A DNA stretch of 17,412 nucleotides, taken from positions 1-17,412 of the forward strand of contig DKAT01000122.1 of the NCBI GenBank assembly GCA_002450905.1. The letters are read 5' to 3'. The notes under the pieces are model-generated. The model ran no database searches and was not told the DNA's origin. It was given only the letters and a program-made list of their open reading frames with translations. The DNA comes from Spirochaetia bacterium UBA6919. GTDB taxonomy: Bacteria; Spirochaetota; UBA6919. Numbering within the stretch: position 1 is the first letter of the stretch; every line of letters starts with the position of its first letter. Positions 7,607 to 15,353 of the stretch are shown here, piece by piece. Position numbers and translations under genes: made by a program.

Positions 7607-8221
7607 ATGGGGATTTTACGAATAATTGTCATTCTATTCAGTATAATAATCTGTCAAATATCCTTTGGGTATTCAGGTCAAAGAATAGTAACAACAAATA
7701 AGGACAAGGAAATCAAAATAAAAGCTGGTTGGCAGTTTCAGTGGGGTGCCTGGGGAAATGATTATTCCACGGTTATTCCTTATATTGGTGTATCCATTGG
7801 AGGATTCAAATTACCCTTTGGTGAGACGAAGTGGAAGAGTGAAATTGAAATCGGCTATTTTATGATGAAGGCTGAGACGTTTGGACTTGCAGATGCATCG
7901 GTTATACAATCCAACTATAGTACAATTACAATCAAAAGTCATGGAATCCCCCTCACGATAAGTATTATTCGGACGTTTAAGGTCAAGAAATTCCGTCTGG
8001 TTCCTAAATTTGGTTTCGGTGGGATGATTTTGATCCATAGTACAAGTAATAATCAATCGGGTATAACGCCATTTGCCCTATTGAAAACGGCTTTTGAGAT
8101 CCGATATCAGATCAGTAAGAGTTGGGGAATATTGATAGACAATTCAGCCATGGTATCCTTTGGGAGTGGAGGAGCCACATTGTTTTATACCCCTTCGCTG
8201 GGTGTTAGTATAGGATTTTAG
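7607..8221 (+). CDS. Small predicted outer-membrane beta-barrel protein, function unknown
   Basis: This 204-residue protein has a Sec signal peptide (ILRIIVILFSIIICQISFG, cleavage likely near residue 21). The mature part alternates short amphipathic strands and glycine-rich turns: KIKAGWQFQWGAWG, TVIPYIGVSIGGFKLPFG, SEIEIGYFMM, RLVPKFGFGGMILI and FALLKTAFEIRYQ. It ends in SLGVSIGF, and a terminal Phe is the usual Bam recognition residue of outer-membrane barrels. The size fits an eight-stranded barrel of the OmpA/OmpW type, but no specific family is recognised. TGAGGA lies six bases before the ATG. Only nine bases separate its stop from the first propeller gene, so the two are cotranscribed and the barrel may anchor or present that protein. 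Confidence 0.75.
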   Translation: MGILRIIVILFSIIICQISFGYSGQRIVTTNKDKEIKIKAGWQFQWGAWGNDYSTVIPYIGVSIGGFKLPFGETKWKSEIEIGYFMMKAETFGLADASVIQSNYSTITIKSHGIPLTISIIRTFKVKKFRLVPKFGFGGMILIHSTSNNQSGITPFALLKTAFEIRYQISKSWGILIDNSAMVSFGSGGATLFYTPSLGVSIGF

Positions 8222-8230
8222 GAGGAAATC

Positions 8231-9190
8231 ATGGAGCGAGGTGATTTTATCAAACAATCAGCTAAACTTACAGGGATAGGATTAATCGCCTCCCAGATCC
8301 CCGGCTGTTTAAAATACAATGACCTCTTCTACCTTGGTTTATACAATGGTACTACTTGGAGCAATCACCAACTCGTTGTAGCAAAAAGTTCATCAGGACT
8401 AGGATTAGATACCAATTATGTTGATAACCCTTCTGTTATTAAAGACGGCTCTACATTTAAAATGTGGTATGGGGGAGACAACGGTACGCGACGTATTCTC
8501 TATTGTGAATCCTCTGATGGTAAAAATTGGTCTAATTTTAAATTATCTATTAATACAAATAACTTATCGGGATTTGATAATATCTCAACTACTGATGCGA
8601 TTGTCATTAAAGAAGGTTCCACCTATAAAATGTGGTATGCTGGGAACGCACTTCAAATCATATATTGTGAGTCCAGCAATGGTGTGAATTGGAACAATTA
8701 TCAGGTAGTTTTAAACATAGGAGCTTCAGGGCTCGGATGGGATAGTGCTAGCTGTTATGGCTCCACTGTAATAAAAGAAGATTCAACATATAAAATGTGG
8801 TATACAGGCAATGGGATTCAAATTTTATATTGTGAGTCCCAAAATGGGATAAACTGGTACAATTTCAGACTGGCAGTAGGCTCTGGTGCACAGGGCACCT
8901 ATGATACCAATGCTTCTTCCTCTTGTACTGTAATTAAAGATGGTTCGATGTATAAAATGTGGTATGCGGGGAAAGATGCCATCAATACTACTCGAATATT
9001 ATATTGCATATCCAGCGATGGGATAACCTGGAAGAATCATCAACTTGCAGTCGGTATTAATAATATAGGTACTGGGATAGATTCATTACATTCATCAGCA
9101 CCTAGTGTAATTAACGATTATGGCATTGCTAAAATGTGGTATAGAGCTCAAGGAGCAAGCTGGCAAATACTCTACGCTGAGTCCAAATAA
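8231..9190 (+). CDS. Five-bladed beta-propeller lipoprotein, copy 1 (degenerate Tat motif)
   Basis: This 319-residue protein has five blade repeats marked by KMWY at residues 77, 133, 188, 242 and 301, about 55 apart. Each of the first four is followed by an I-L/I-Y-C-x-S-x-N/D-G-x-x-W-x-N strand pair. The N-terminal NGTTWSNHQL (39-48) lacks its KMWY half and the last blade ends at ILYAES without its W half, so the two ends probably close the ring by a velcro strand. The pattern resembles the five-bladed glycosidase clan (GH43/32/130), but I cannot place catalytic acids. The N-terminus, ERGDFIKQS, a hydrophobic stretch and IPGC (Cys26), parallels the Tat lipoprotein signal of copy 2, but the second arginine is Gly4. 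Cys recurs at 92, 146, 201 and 259. GGAGG lies at 8221-8225. Confidence 0.82.
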   Translation: MERGDFIKQSAKLTGIGLIASQIPGCLKYNDLFYLGLYNGTTWSNHQLVVAKSSSGLGLDTNYVDNPSVIKDGSTFKMWYGGDNGTRRILYCESSDGKNWSNFKLSINTNNLSGFDNISTTDAIVIKEGSTYKMWYAGNALQIIYCESSNGVNWNNYQVVLNIGASGLGWDSASCYGSTVIKEDSTYKMWYTGNGIQILYCESQNGINWYNFRLAVGSGAQGTYDTNASSSCTVIKDGSMYKMWYAGKDAINTTRILYCISSDGITWKNHQLAVGINNIGTGIDSLHSSAPSVINDYGIAKMWYRAQGASWQILYAESK

Positions 9191-9193
9191 ATA

Positions 9194-9232
9194 TTTCGGC
9201 AGCCCTCCTGATTTTCATAATACATCCCGAAA
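9194..9232 (+). terminator. Weak inverted repeat after propeller copy 1
   Basis: TTTCGG (9194-9199) pairs with CCGAAA (9227-9232) across a 27-base loop and is followed by a T-rich ATCTTTTATT. The six-base stem and long loop make this a weak terminator candidate. Confidence 0.2.
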
Positions 9233-9302
9233 ATCTTTTATTAGAAATATATTTTTATCATTTGAAGTTGTTTTAAGTGTAATTTTATGTTAACTTATTT
9301 TA

Positions 9303-9331
9303 TTCAACAAATCCATGATGAATCTTAGAAT
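9303..9331 (+). promoter_or_regulatory. Candidate promoter placing propeller copy 2 on a near-leaderless transcript
   Basis: TTCAAC (9303-9308) and TAGAAT (9326-9331) are separated by 17 bases (3 of 6 and 5 of 6). The ATG at 9343 is only 11 bases after the -10, so the leader would be about 4 bases. This agrees with the absence of a clear SD before that gene. The weak -35 keeps confidence low. Confidence 0.3.
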
Positions 9332-9342
9332 AGTGATGCCTT

Positions 9343-10293
9343 ATGAAACGACGGGATTTTATCAAACAATCGACTAAAATAACAGGGACAGCCCTCATCG
9401 CCTCCCAGATCCCCGGCTGTCTAAGCTACGATGACCTCTTCTACCCCAGCCTGTTCAACGGCAAGACCTGGAGCAATTATCAGGCACTCAACATATCGTC
9501 AGGCACAGGTTATGATTCAAGTGGTCAAGATGCTCCCAAAGTCATCAAAGAAGGATCCACCTATAAAATGTGGTACATAGGGATTAATGCAACAAGACAA
9601 ATAATGTATTGTGAATCCTCCGACGGCAAATCCTGGTCCAATTATAAATTGGCTATGGCTAATAATCAATATCCAGGTAGTACACAATCAACTTATCCTG
9701 CAATCCTCAAAGATAATGGGGTCTATCACATGTGGGTTTCTTCTTTTAATTCCCCAAACTATAATATAGTTCACTGGCAATCCAATGATGGGATCACGTG
9801 GACGAATTTTTTCTTATCAGTTCCAAATAATAAGGTGCCTGGAGTAGATACTGATTACAGCCTTGCACCCTCTGTGATCAAAGACGACTCTACTTATAAA
9901 ATGTGGTATGCAGGTTTTGATCTTGGAAGCAATAAAACTCAAATTGTTTATTGTGAATCCAGCAATGGAATCAATTGGAGCAACTTCCAGTTAGCTGTGA
10001 AGAATGGTTCTTTTCCTGGATATGATGATACAAATGCCACTAGTCCAACTGTGATTAAAGATGGCTCCACCTATAAAATGTGGTATAATGGATCTAATAC
10101 TGCAAGTACTTACCAAATTATTTATTGTGAATCCACCAATGGAATCAACTGGTCTAACTTCCAGGTATCTGTCCCTTACAATGCCTATCAAGGAGATACA
10201 GGATCCTACAACCCCTTCGTCCTCAATGACTATGGTGTTGGGAAAATGTGGTTTACAAATACAACATCTATCCGATACGCCGAGTCCTATTAA
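9343..10293 (+). CDS. Five-bladed beta-propeller lipoprotein, copy 2 (intact Tat signal)
   Basis: This 316-residue paralogue of the preceding gene has an intact twin-arginine signal, KRRDFIKQ at residues 2-9. A hydrophobic stretch follows, then SQIPGC with Cys26 as a likely lipidation site, although Pro at -2 is unusual in a lipobox. Blade markers are KMWY at 75, HMWV at 129, KMWY at 185 and 244, and KMWF at 301. Blade 2 is the most divergent and has HWQSNDG where others have YCES-NG. Cys recurs at 90, 204 and 262. The N-terminal NGKTWSNYQ (39-47) supplies the outer strand missing from the last blade, which ends RYAESY. If Tat-exported, the protein would fold in the cytoplasm first. The fold resembles the GH43/GH32/GH130 propeller clan; activity is unproven. 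Confidence 0.84.
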   Translation: MKRRDFIKQSTKITGTALIASQIPGCLSYDDLFYPSLFNGKTWSNYQALNISSGTGYDSSGQDAPKVIKEGSTYKMWYIGINATRQIMYCESSDGKSWSNYKLAMANNQYPGSTQSTYPAILKDNGVYHMWVSSFNSPNYNIVHWQSNDGITWTNFFLSVPNNKVPGVDTDYSLAPSVIKDDSTYKMWYAGFDLGSNKTQIVYCESSNGINWSNFQLAVKNGSFPGYDDTNATSPTVIKDGSTYKMWYNGSNTASTYQIIYCESTNGINWSNFQVSVPYNAYQGDTGSYNPFVLNDYGVGKMWFTNTTSIRYAESY

Positions 10294-10452
10294 AAACGTC
10301 TCGGCACCTGGAATTCAATTCATCATTCCCAAAATATCAATAAACAACCCCCTCATGGGAAAAAGATGGGAGAATCATGGGAAAAACATATAGGGTAATC
10401 ACACCAATTTTAAGATGTTTTCTTCAATTTATAAAATCTATCTGTACACATT
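10294..10452. other. Convergent intergenic region with remnant paralogue 3' flank and a short direct repeat
   Basis: The first 45 bases resemble the sequence after propeller copy 1 (CTCGGCA...TCATTCCCAAAAT here against TTCGGCA...ACATCCCGAAAAT there), so the duplicated unit extends past the stop codon. TCATGGGAAAAA occurs twice, at 10353-10364 and 10375-10386. No gene or strong terminator is visible. Confidence 0.5.
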
Positions 10453-12210
10453 TTAATTTATAGCGTCGGAGATAATAGATTGGATCTCATGGATTGAATT
10501 AGTAATATCTTCCAGACGAACGGGTTTTGTGAGAAAATCCTTAAAACCATATTCCTTGGCTTTTTGGATATTTTCTGGGATAGTGTCAGCACTGATAGCG
10601 ATTACAGGGATATGCTTAGTTGCATTTTGGGATTTGAGTTTTTGAAATACCTCAAAACCATCCATTTGAGGTAATTTAATATCCAGGAAAATGAGATGGG
10701 GAATAATTTCTTTTATAATTTCCAAACCTTCTTCCCCATTATTTGCATAATAAGAATCGATATTGGGGATACGCTTTAAGAGGTTTTTCATGAATTTTAA
10801 ATTAGCAGGATTATCCTCTACATAAAGGATTTTAATTTTCGATTGGTGTTGATTCTTGATGATGGATAAGTCCAGAGTATTTTTTTCTTGTATATTATGG
10901 CTGATGGCTGGTGCCTGAGAACTGGGAAGGTGGATTGAAAATTGAGATCCCTGACCAATATTACTTTTGACATGAATTTCGCCATTCATAGTGGACATGA
11001 GTTTCTTTGTGATATATAAACCGATACCAGTTCCTTCAACAACCTCAAGATTCTGTTCAAGGCGATGAAAGGGTTCAAAAATCTCATTTAATTGATCCTG
11101 AATGATCCCAATTCCTGTATCTGCAACGGTAATTATAATTTGATTATTAAAGGATTCTGCCCTTATAAAAACATCCCCTTCACGCCTATTGTATTTAATG
11201 GCATTGGATAATAAATTGATGATAACTTGTTTTAGTCGGGATGGATCTGCAAATACCCAGTATTCCTGGTTTATTTCATTGTGTATAGTAACATTATAAT
11301 TTCTTCTATAAGAGGAGGTCAATAATATTGACTCTTTAATCAGGTTATTGAGATGGACTTCACTTATATTAACAGCAATTTCACCCGATTCGACTTTGGC
11401 AATATCAAGAATATCTTCAATGAGTTTTAGGAGATGATAGCCGGATTTTAAGATATAACTAACCCCTTCAAACTGTTCAGAAGTGAGACTTTTATGATCA
11501 TGCTCCAGAAGTTGTGCGAAACCAAGAATTGCATTCATAGGGGTTCTTAATTCATGACTCATCCTTCCAAGGAAATCTGATTTTGCACGACTTGCTCTTT
11601 CAGCCAATAACTTTGCCTCAAGTAGCTTATTCTCAGCCTCTTTTCGATCTGTGATGTCGTGGATGATAATAAGAGTCAGATCAGAGGACTGGTATTTGGA
11701 CAAAAACATTTGCCAATCAACCTTTCTTCCCTCTATGAGGACATAAATAATTGAGTTATCTATTCTTTTTAAATTGACTTCGATTTTTTTTTCATTGGGT
11801 TGACTGATAAATGATTTGAATCTTGACCGAAAGATTTTCTGATCTTCGGAATCGATGATATTAAAAAAGGATTTCCCCTCAAGATAGTCATTTGAAACAC
11901 CAATCATATCTGCAAGGGTATAGTTTGCTTGAACAATGATTCCACTGGCATTTACGGTGGCATATCCAATGGGAGCCTGATAATAGAGATGGGAGAAGTG
12001 GTCATAGGATTTCTGGAGTTTGTACTGGGAATCAAGGAGATTTTGTTGTGTCAGGCGAAGTTCTTCATTCTGGATTTCTAGTTCGACCTGATGGACTCTC
12101 AGATCATGGATCAAACGTTTTATATCATCCTGTGAGAGTTCTTCTATATTTTCAAGGATTTCAGGTGTGATTAATTCTTCTGCCCGTTGTCGTAAATTAT
12201 CCGAATCCAT
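10453..12210 (-). CDS. PAS-containing hybrid histidine kinase with C-terminal receiver
   Basis: Domain order over 585 residues: an N-terminal helix with LIHDLRVHQVELEIQNEELR (33-52), a motif often found next to CheB-CheR-PAS proteins; a PAS domain (about 70-190); HisKA with phosphoacceptor H219 in MSHELRTP; HATPase_c with N-box NLLSNAIKYN (332-341), G1 DTGIGI (364-369) and G2 GTGIGL (393-398); then a receiver domain (458-580) with D466, phosphoacceptor D510, S540 and K562. All key residues are present. No membrane span is seen, so it is a cytoplasmic sensor. The start is ATG with AGGA about nine bases upstream. It begins 23 bases after the CheB-CheR fusion stops and is cotranscribed. Phosphate probably passes from H219 to D510 and on to an unlinked output protein. 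Confidence 0.95.
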   Translation of the reverse strand: MDSDNLRQRAEELITPEILENIEELSQDDIKRLIHDLRVHQVELEIQNEELRLTQQNLLDSQYKLQKSYDHFSHLYYQAPIGYATVNASGIIVQANYTLADMIGVSNDYLEGKSFFNIIDSEDQKIFRSRFKSFISQPNEKKIEVNLKRIDNSIIYVLIEGRKVDWQMFLSKYQSSDLTLIIIHDITDRKEAENKLLEAKLLAERASRAKSDFLGRMSHELRTPMNAILGFAQLLEHDHKSLTSEQFEGVSYILKSGYHLLKLIEDILDIAKVESGEIAVNISEVHLNNLIKESILLTSSYRRNYNVTIHNEINQEYWVFADPSRLKQVIINLLSNAIKYNRREGDVFIRAESFNNQIIITVADTGIGIIQDQLNEIFEPFHRLEQNLEVVEGTGIGLYITKKLMSTMNGEIHVKSNIGQGSQFSIHLPSSQAPAISHNIQEKNTLDLSIIKNQHQSKIKILYVEDNPANLKFMKNLLKRIPNIDSYYANNGEEGLEIIKEIIPHLIFLDIKLPQMDGFEVFQKLKSQNATKHIPVIAISADTIPENIQKAKEYGFKDFLTKPVRLEDITNSIHEIQSIISDAIN

Positions 12211-12233
12211 ATGGATTACTTCCTACAAAGTGG

Positions 12234-15134
12234 TTATATTCTCATCTTACTGTCAGTAACATCTTTTACGATTCCGAGCATTCGAATTGGCTTTCCTTCC
12301 GGACTTAAATCAACCCCGCCCACTTCCAATACCCAGTGAACAGAGCCGTCGGGGTGGATAATTCTATGTTCTATCATATAATCCGTATTATTCTTTAAAG
12401 ACAGATCAATGGCATTTTGTACTTTGGTGACATCATCAGGGTGAATGTATTGTAGAAAATGATCATAAGTTCCTTTGAAATCACCTTTTTTCAGTCCAAA
12501 CATAGGTTCAACATGTTCTGACCAGGTAATTTTGTCATTGAGGATATCCCACTCCCATACACCAGTATTTGTTTTTTCGACAAGGAATTTGAAATCCTTT
12601 ACGATCTGTTGGAGGGAAATTTTAGTTTTATAATGTTGTGTGATATTGATAAACAAGATAACAACACCGGAAAAGAAGTCTGATGATATTTTATATGGAA
12701 CAATCCTCATGAGATAGTGGGATAGATCAACAGATATTTCGACTTCATTAATTTTTGTTTGTTCTATAGAGGTTTTAATAAGTTCTTCGAGTTGAATATT
12801 CTTAATTCTATGGGAAATATCAAAGATTGATCTTCCGATATCGCTCTCAATAATTTTGAACAGCGTGGTTATTTTTGGAGAATACCGTCTGATTCTGAAA
12901 TCTTCATCGAGGAAGAGTGATGCGATTTGTGTGCTGTCGAGGAGATTGTCCATATCGTTTGTGACTTCGGTTAATTCAGTGATTTTGGATTGGAATTCTG
13001 AGTTGACAGTGTATAACTCTTCGTTAACGGATTGCAATTCTTCGTTTGTGCTTTGGAGCTCTTCATTGCTGGATAATAATTCTTCATTGGTGCTTTGGAG
13101 CTCTTCATTGGAGGTTTCTAATTCTTCTACGGCTGCTTGAAGGTTCTCCCGGGTAAATTGGAGTTCCTGTTCAAGATCCGAGATCCTTTGTTCAACTTCC
13201 TTACTCACATCAAATGTCTGGTCGTTTTGGGAATCGATATCACTCTGGGTCTTCATTTCTGAAATAAAAATCCCAATCAGTGGCTCTTGACCTTTTTTTG
13301 AGGGGAGTAATTTTAATTTTAACTGAATGACAAGGGTGTCTTTTGCTCTTGGGATGCGGATATGGGTGAATGTCATCTCCTTATTCTTGTTTAAGACTTT
13401 CTGGATTCCTGTTGATATGGGAATAGACAATTCTTTTCGGATTAATTTTGTAATGTCAGAAGTCATTTCACCGGGTGATAACTGAATAAACGTGGCTGTA
13501 TCGCCAGTAGAATAGATAAGTTCTCTGGAATCATTGACAATCATGGCAAGGAGGATGTAGTCCTGTGCGAAGGTCTGGAGGAATCGGTCTAATATCTTAT
13601 GGTCTTCCTGTACCTTTGAAAATTTATATTCTGAATTACGAGATTTAATTGTATTGTAATTAACTTTATCATCTAAAGTTATATTCGTGAACTTTCGTTT
13701 CCCTCTGGATTGATATAATTTGTATTTATGATCCAGAGGTTCAAAGTAATCAGACATCTCACCAGTGGTTTCACTCATGCCAAGGAATAGAATACCTGTT
13801 GGAGTCAAGGAAAAATTAAAATATTCAAACACTTTTCTTTGCAGAATAGGCTGTAGGTAAATAAGGAGGTTTCGACAACTGATGAGATCGATATTTGTGA
13901 AGGGAGGATCTTTTACGAGATTGTGTTGAGCGAAGACGACCATCTCCCGGATAGATCGAATGATCTGGAATGAATCTTCTTTGGTGATGAAATACTTGTT
14001 CAGTAAAGTAGGTGGGATATCCGATGCAATTCCAACAGGGTATACACCTGTACTAGCAGTTTCAATGGATGATGTATCAACATCAGTAGCAAATATTTTG
14101 AGGTCTATAAAGTTCTTTAATTCCTCCATAGCTTCTCTAAAGAGGATTGCAAGGGAATAGGCTTCTTCACCCGTTGAACAACCCGCTACCCATACCCGAA
14201 GTTCTTTACCATTAGCATTTTTAATTAAGTTTGGGATATATTTATTTTGTAATAAGGCAAATGCTTCCTGATCTCTTAAAAAATTGGTTACACCAATAAG
14301 TAATTCCTTGCGAAGGATCTCTATTTCACCTGGATGGTTCTCAATGTAACGGATATATTCGGTTAAATTCTCCATCTGATTAACAGACATTCTCCGTTCA
14401 ATACGTCGGATAATAGTGCTTGGCTTGTAATAGGTGAAGTCGATATGGGATTTTTCACGGAGTAGAGCAAAGATATGATTGAACTCATTGTCTTCAACTA
14501 TCGCTGGAGCTTCTTTTGTGACAGATTTTACTGCCAAAGGATGTTGGATAAAGGCGTTTAGTTGTTTTGGCATCTCTTCAGGAGGGAGAATAAAATCGGG
14601 TAGTCCTGTTGATATAAGACTTTTGGGCATACCATCGAACTTTGCACTATGCTCATCCTGGGACATGATCATCCCGCCATATTCTTTGATAGCACGACAA
14701 CCCCTAGTTCCATCTGATCCAGTACCTGATAGTATTATAGCAATGGCTTTCTCCCCTTGATCTTCTGCTAAGGATTTAAGGAATAGGTCAATAGGGAGAT
14801 AAACACGGTTTGCCTGATCCATATCAGTGAGGATAAGCTGCCCATTGAGGATTCTGAGGATCTTTCTTGGAACTATAAGGTATATAGAGTTGGGTTCAAT
14901 GGCCATGCCATCTTCTGCCCGATACACAGGCATGTTTGTTTTCTTAGAAAGGAGTTCTGGCATAAGGCTCTTGTGATCTGGGGATAGGTGTTGGATAACG
15001 ATAAAGGCCAAGCCTGAATCCTGGGGCATTACTTTAAATAAAGATTCAATAGCTTCCAATCCACCTGCTGAGGCTCCAATTCCCACATAATACGATGGGA
15101 GGGTGCTTTCTGAGACGTCTATATTATTATTCAT
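12234..15134 (-). CDS. CheB-CheR-PAS multidomain chemosensory protein without a kinase domain
   Basis: This 966-residue fusion starts at the ATG at 15134. Residues 14-198 are a CheB methylesterase with the triad S22 (GASAGG), H49 (VIQHLSP) and D141 (GTGSDGT). Residues 215-475 are a CheR methyltransferase with the S-adenosylmethionine motif AGCSTGEEAYS (317-327) and SCRNLLIY (419-426). A PAS-like segment follows (about 515-620), then a coiled coil (643-733) of E-E-L-x-S-x-N heptads, then PAS domains at about 730-835 and 845-963. The protein ends at VTDSKMRI after the last PAS, with no HisKA or ATPase. No CheB receiver is present at the N-terminus. A frame open to a TTG at 15200 exists, but that TTG is part of a -35 element. 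No SD precedes the ATG at 15134, so the exact start stays uncertain. Confidence 0.95.
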   Translation of the reverse strand: MNNNIDVSESTLPSYYVGIGASAGGLEAIESLFKVMPQDSGLAFIVIQHLSPDHKSLMPELLSKKTNMPVYRAEDGMAIEPNSIYLIVPRKILRILNGQLILTDMDQANRVYLPIDLFLKSLAEDQGEKAIAIILSGTGSDGTRGCRAIKEYGGMIMSQDEHSAKFDGMPKSLISTGLPDFILPPEEMPKQLNAFIQHPLAVKSVTKEAPAIVEDNEFNHIFALLREKSHIDFTYYKPSTIIRRIERRMSVNQMENLTEYIRYIENHPGEIEILRKELLIGVTNFLRDQEAFALLQNKYIPNLIKNANGKELRVWVAGCSTGEEAYSLAILFREAMEELKNFIDLKIFATDVDTSSIETASTGVYPVGIASDIPPTLLNKYFITKEDSFQIIRSIREMVVFAQHNLVKDPPFTNIDLISCRNLLIYLQPILQRKVFEYFNFSLTPTGILFLGMSETTGEMSDYFEPLDHKYKLYQSRGKRKFTNITLDDKVNYNTIKSRNSEYKFSKVQEDHKILDRFLQTFAQDYILLAMIVNDSRELIYSTGDTATFIQLSPGEMTSDITKLIRKELSIPISTGIQKVLNKNKEMTFTHIRIPRAKDTLVIQLKLKLLPSKKGQEPLIGIFISEMKTQSDIDSQNDQTFDVSKEVEQRISDLEQELQFTRENLQAAVEELETSNEELQSTNEELLSSNEELQSTNEELQSVNEELYTVNSEFQSKITELTEVTNDMDNLLDSTQIASLFLDEDFRIRRYSPKITTLFKIIESDIGRSIFDISHRIKNIQLEELIKTSIEQTKINEVEISVDLSHYLMRIVPYKISSDFFSGVVILFINITQHYKTKISLQQIVKDFKFLVEKTNTGVWEWDILNDKITWSEHVEPMFGLKKGDFKGTYDHFLQYIHPDDVTKVQNAIDLSLKNNTDYMIEHRIIHPDGSVHWVLEVGGVDLSPEGKPIRMLGIVKDVTDSKMRI
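12936..13208 (-). repeat. Heptad-repeat coiled coil inside the CheB-CheR-PAS gene
   Basis: Residues 643-733 repeat SNEELQSTNEEL-type units every 7 or 14 residues. The repeat shows in the DNA: GTGCTTTGGAGCTCTTCATTG occurs exactly at 13048-13068 and again at 13090-13110, 42 bases (two heptads) apart. It joins the enzyme domains to the PAS sensors and may transmit conformational signals. Confidence 0.8.
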
Positions 15135-15171
15135 ATTTTTGAGGATAATTTTATTTAAATTAATTACATAG

Positions 15172-15200
15172 AAGATAATCAAATTATTATTATCCGTCAA
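15172..15200 (-). promoter_or_regulatory. Promoter of the CheB-CheR/hybrid kinase operon
   Basis: On the minus strand TTGACG (15200-15195) and TATCTT (15177-15172) are 17 bases apart, 5 of 6 and 4 of 6 to sigma70 consensus. The transcript would start near 15165, about 30 bases before the ATG at 15134. It would exclude the longer start at 15200. Confidence 0.5.
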
Positions 15201-15295
15201 ACGATAATAAATACTTTATATATTAGTTAATATTAATTTTTGAATACTTATAAATTATTTATTAATAATTAAATAATATGATAGCCCAGATAGAA

Positions 15296-15324
15296 TTGAA
15301 ACCTATTACGAAATGTATTTTATT
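15296..15324 (+). promoter_or_regulatory. Candidate promoter of the HyuB-RidA operon
   Basis: TTGAAA (15296-15301) and TTTATT (15319-15324) are 17 bases apart (4-5 of 6 and 4 of 6). A start near 15331 would leave a leader of about 23 bases with no visible SD. It is in an AT-rich region, so it is tentative. Confidence 0.35.
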
Positions 15325-15353
15325 TTATTATTAATTTCAATATATTATATCCC

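Noticed and set aside
8231..10293. Regularly spaced repeats resembling a CRISPR-like array
   Set aside because: They are in-frame ~165-base blade repeats of a coding propeller, with diverged DNA and no constant repeat or spacer lengths.
10353..10386. TCATGGGAAAAA direct repeat as an attachment site or mobile element end
   Set aside because: It is only 12 bases long, with two copies 22 bases apart and no integrase, transposase or tRNA nearby.
10061..10393. 110-residue plus-strand ORF overlapping propeller copy 2
   Set aside because: It is a shifted frame over repeated blade sequence that runs out after the real stop. No start signal is present.
12856..13140. 94-residue plus-strand ORF rich in Ser and Asn
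   Set aside because: It is the antisense of the E-E-L-x-S-x-N coiled coil of the CheB-CheR gene. The repetitive codons remove stops; there is no SD or recognisable product.
15254..15277. ATTATTTA/TAAATAAT inverted repeat between the divergent CheB-CheR and HyuB genes
   Set aside because: It is all A/T in an extremely AT-rich stretch, so pairing by chance is likely.
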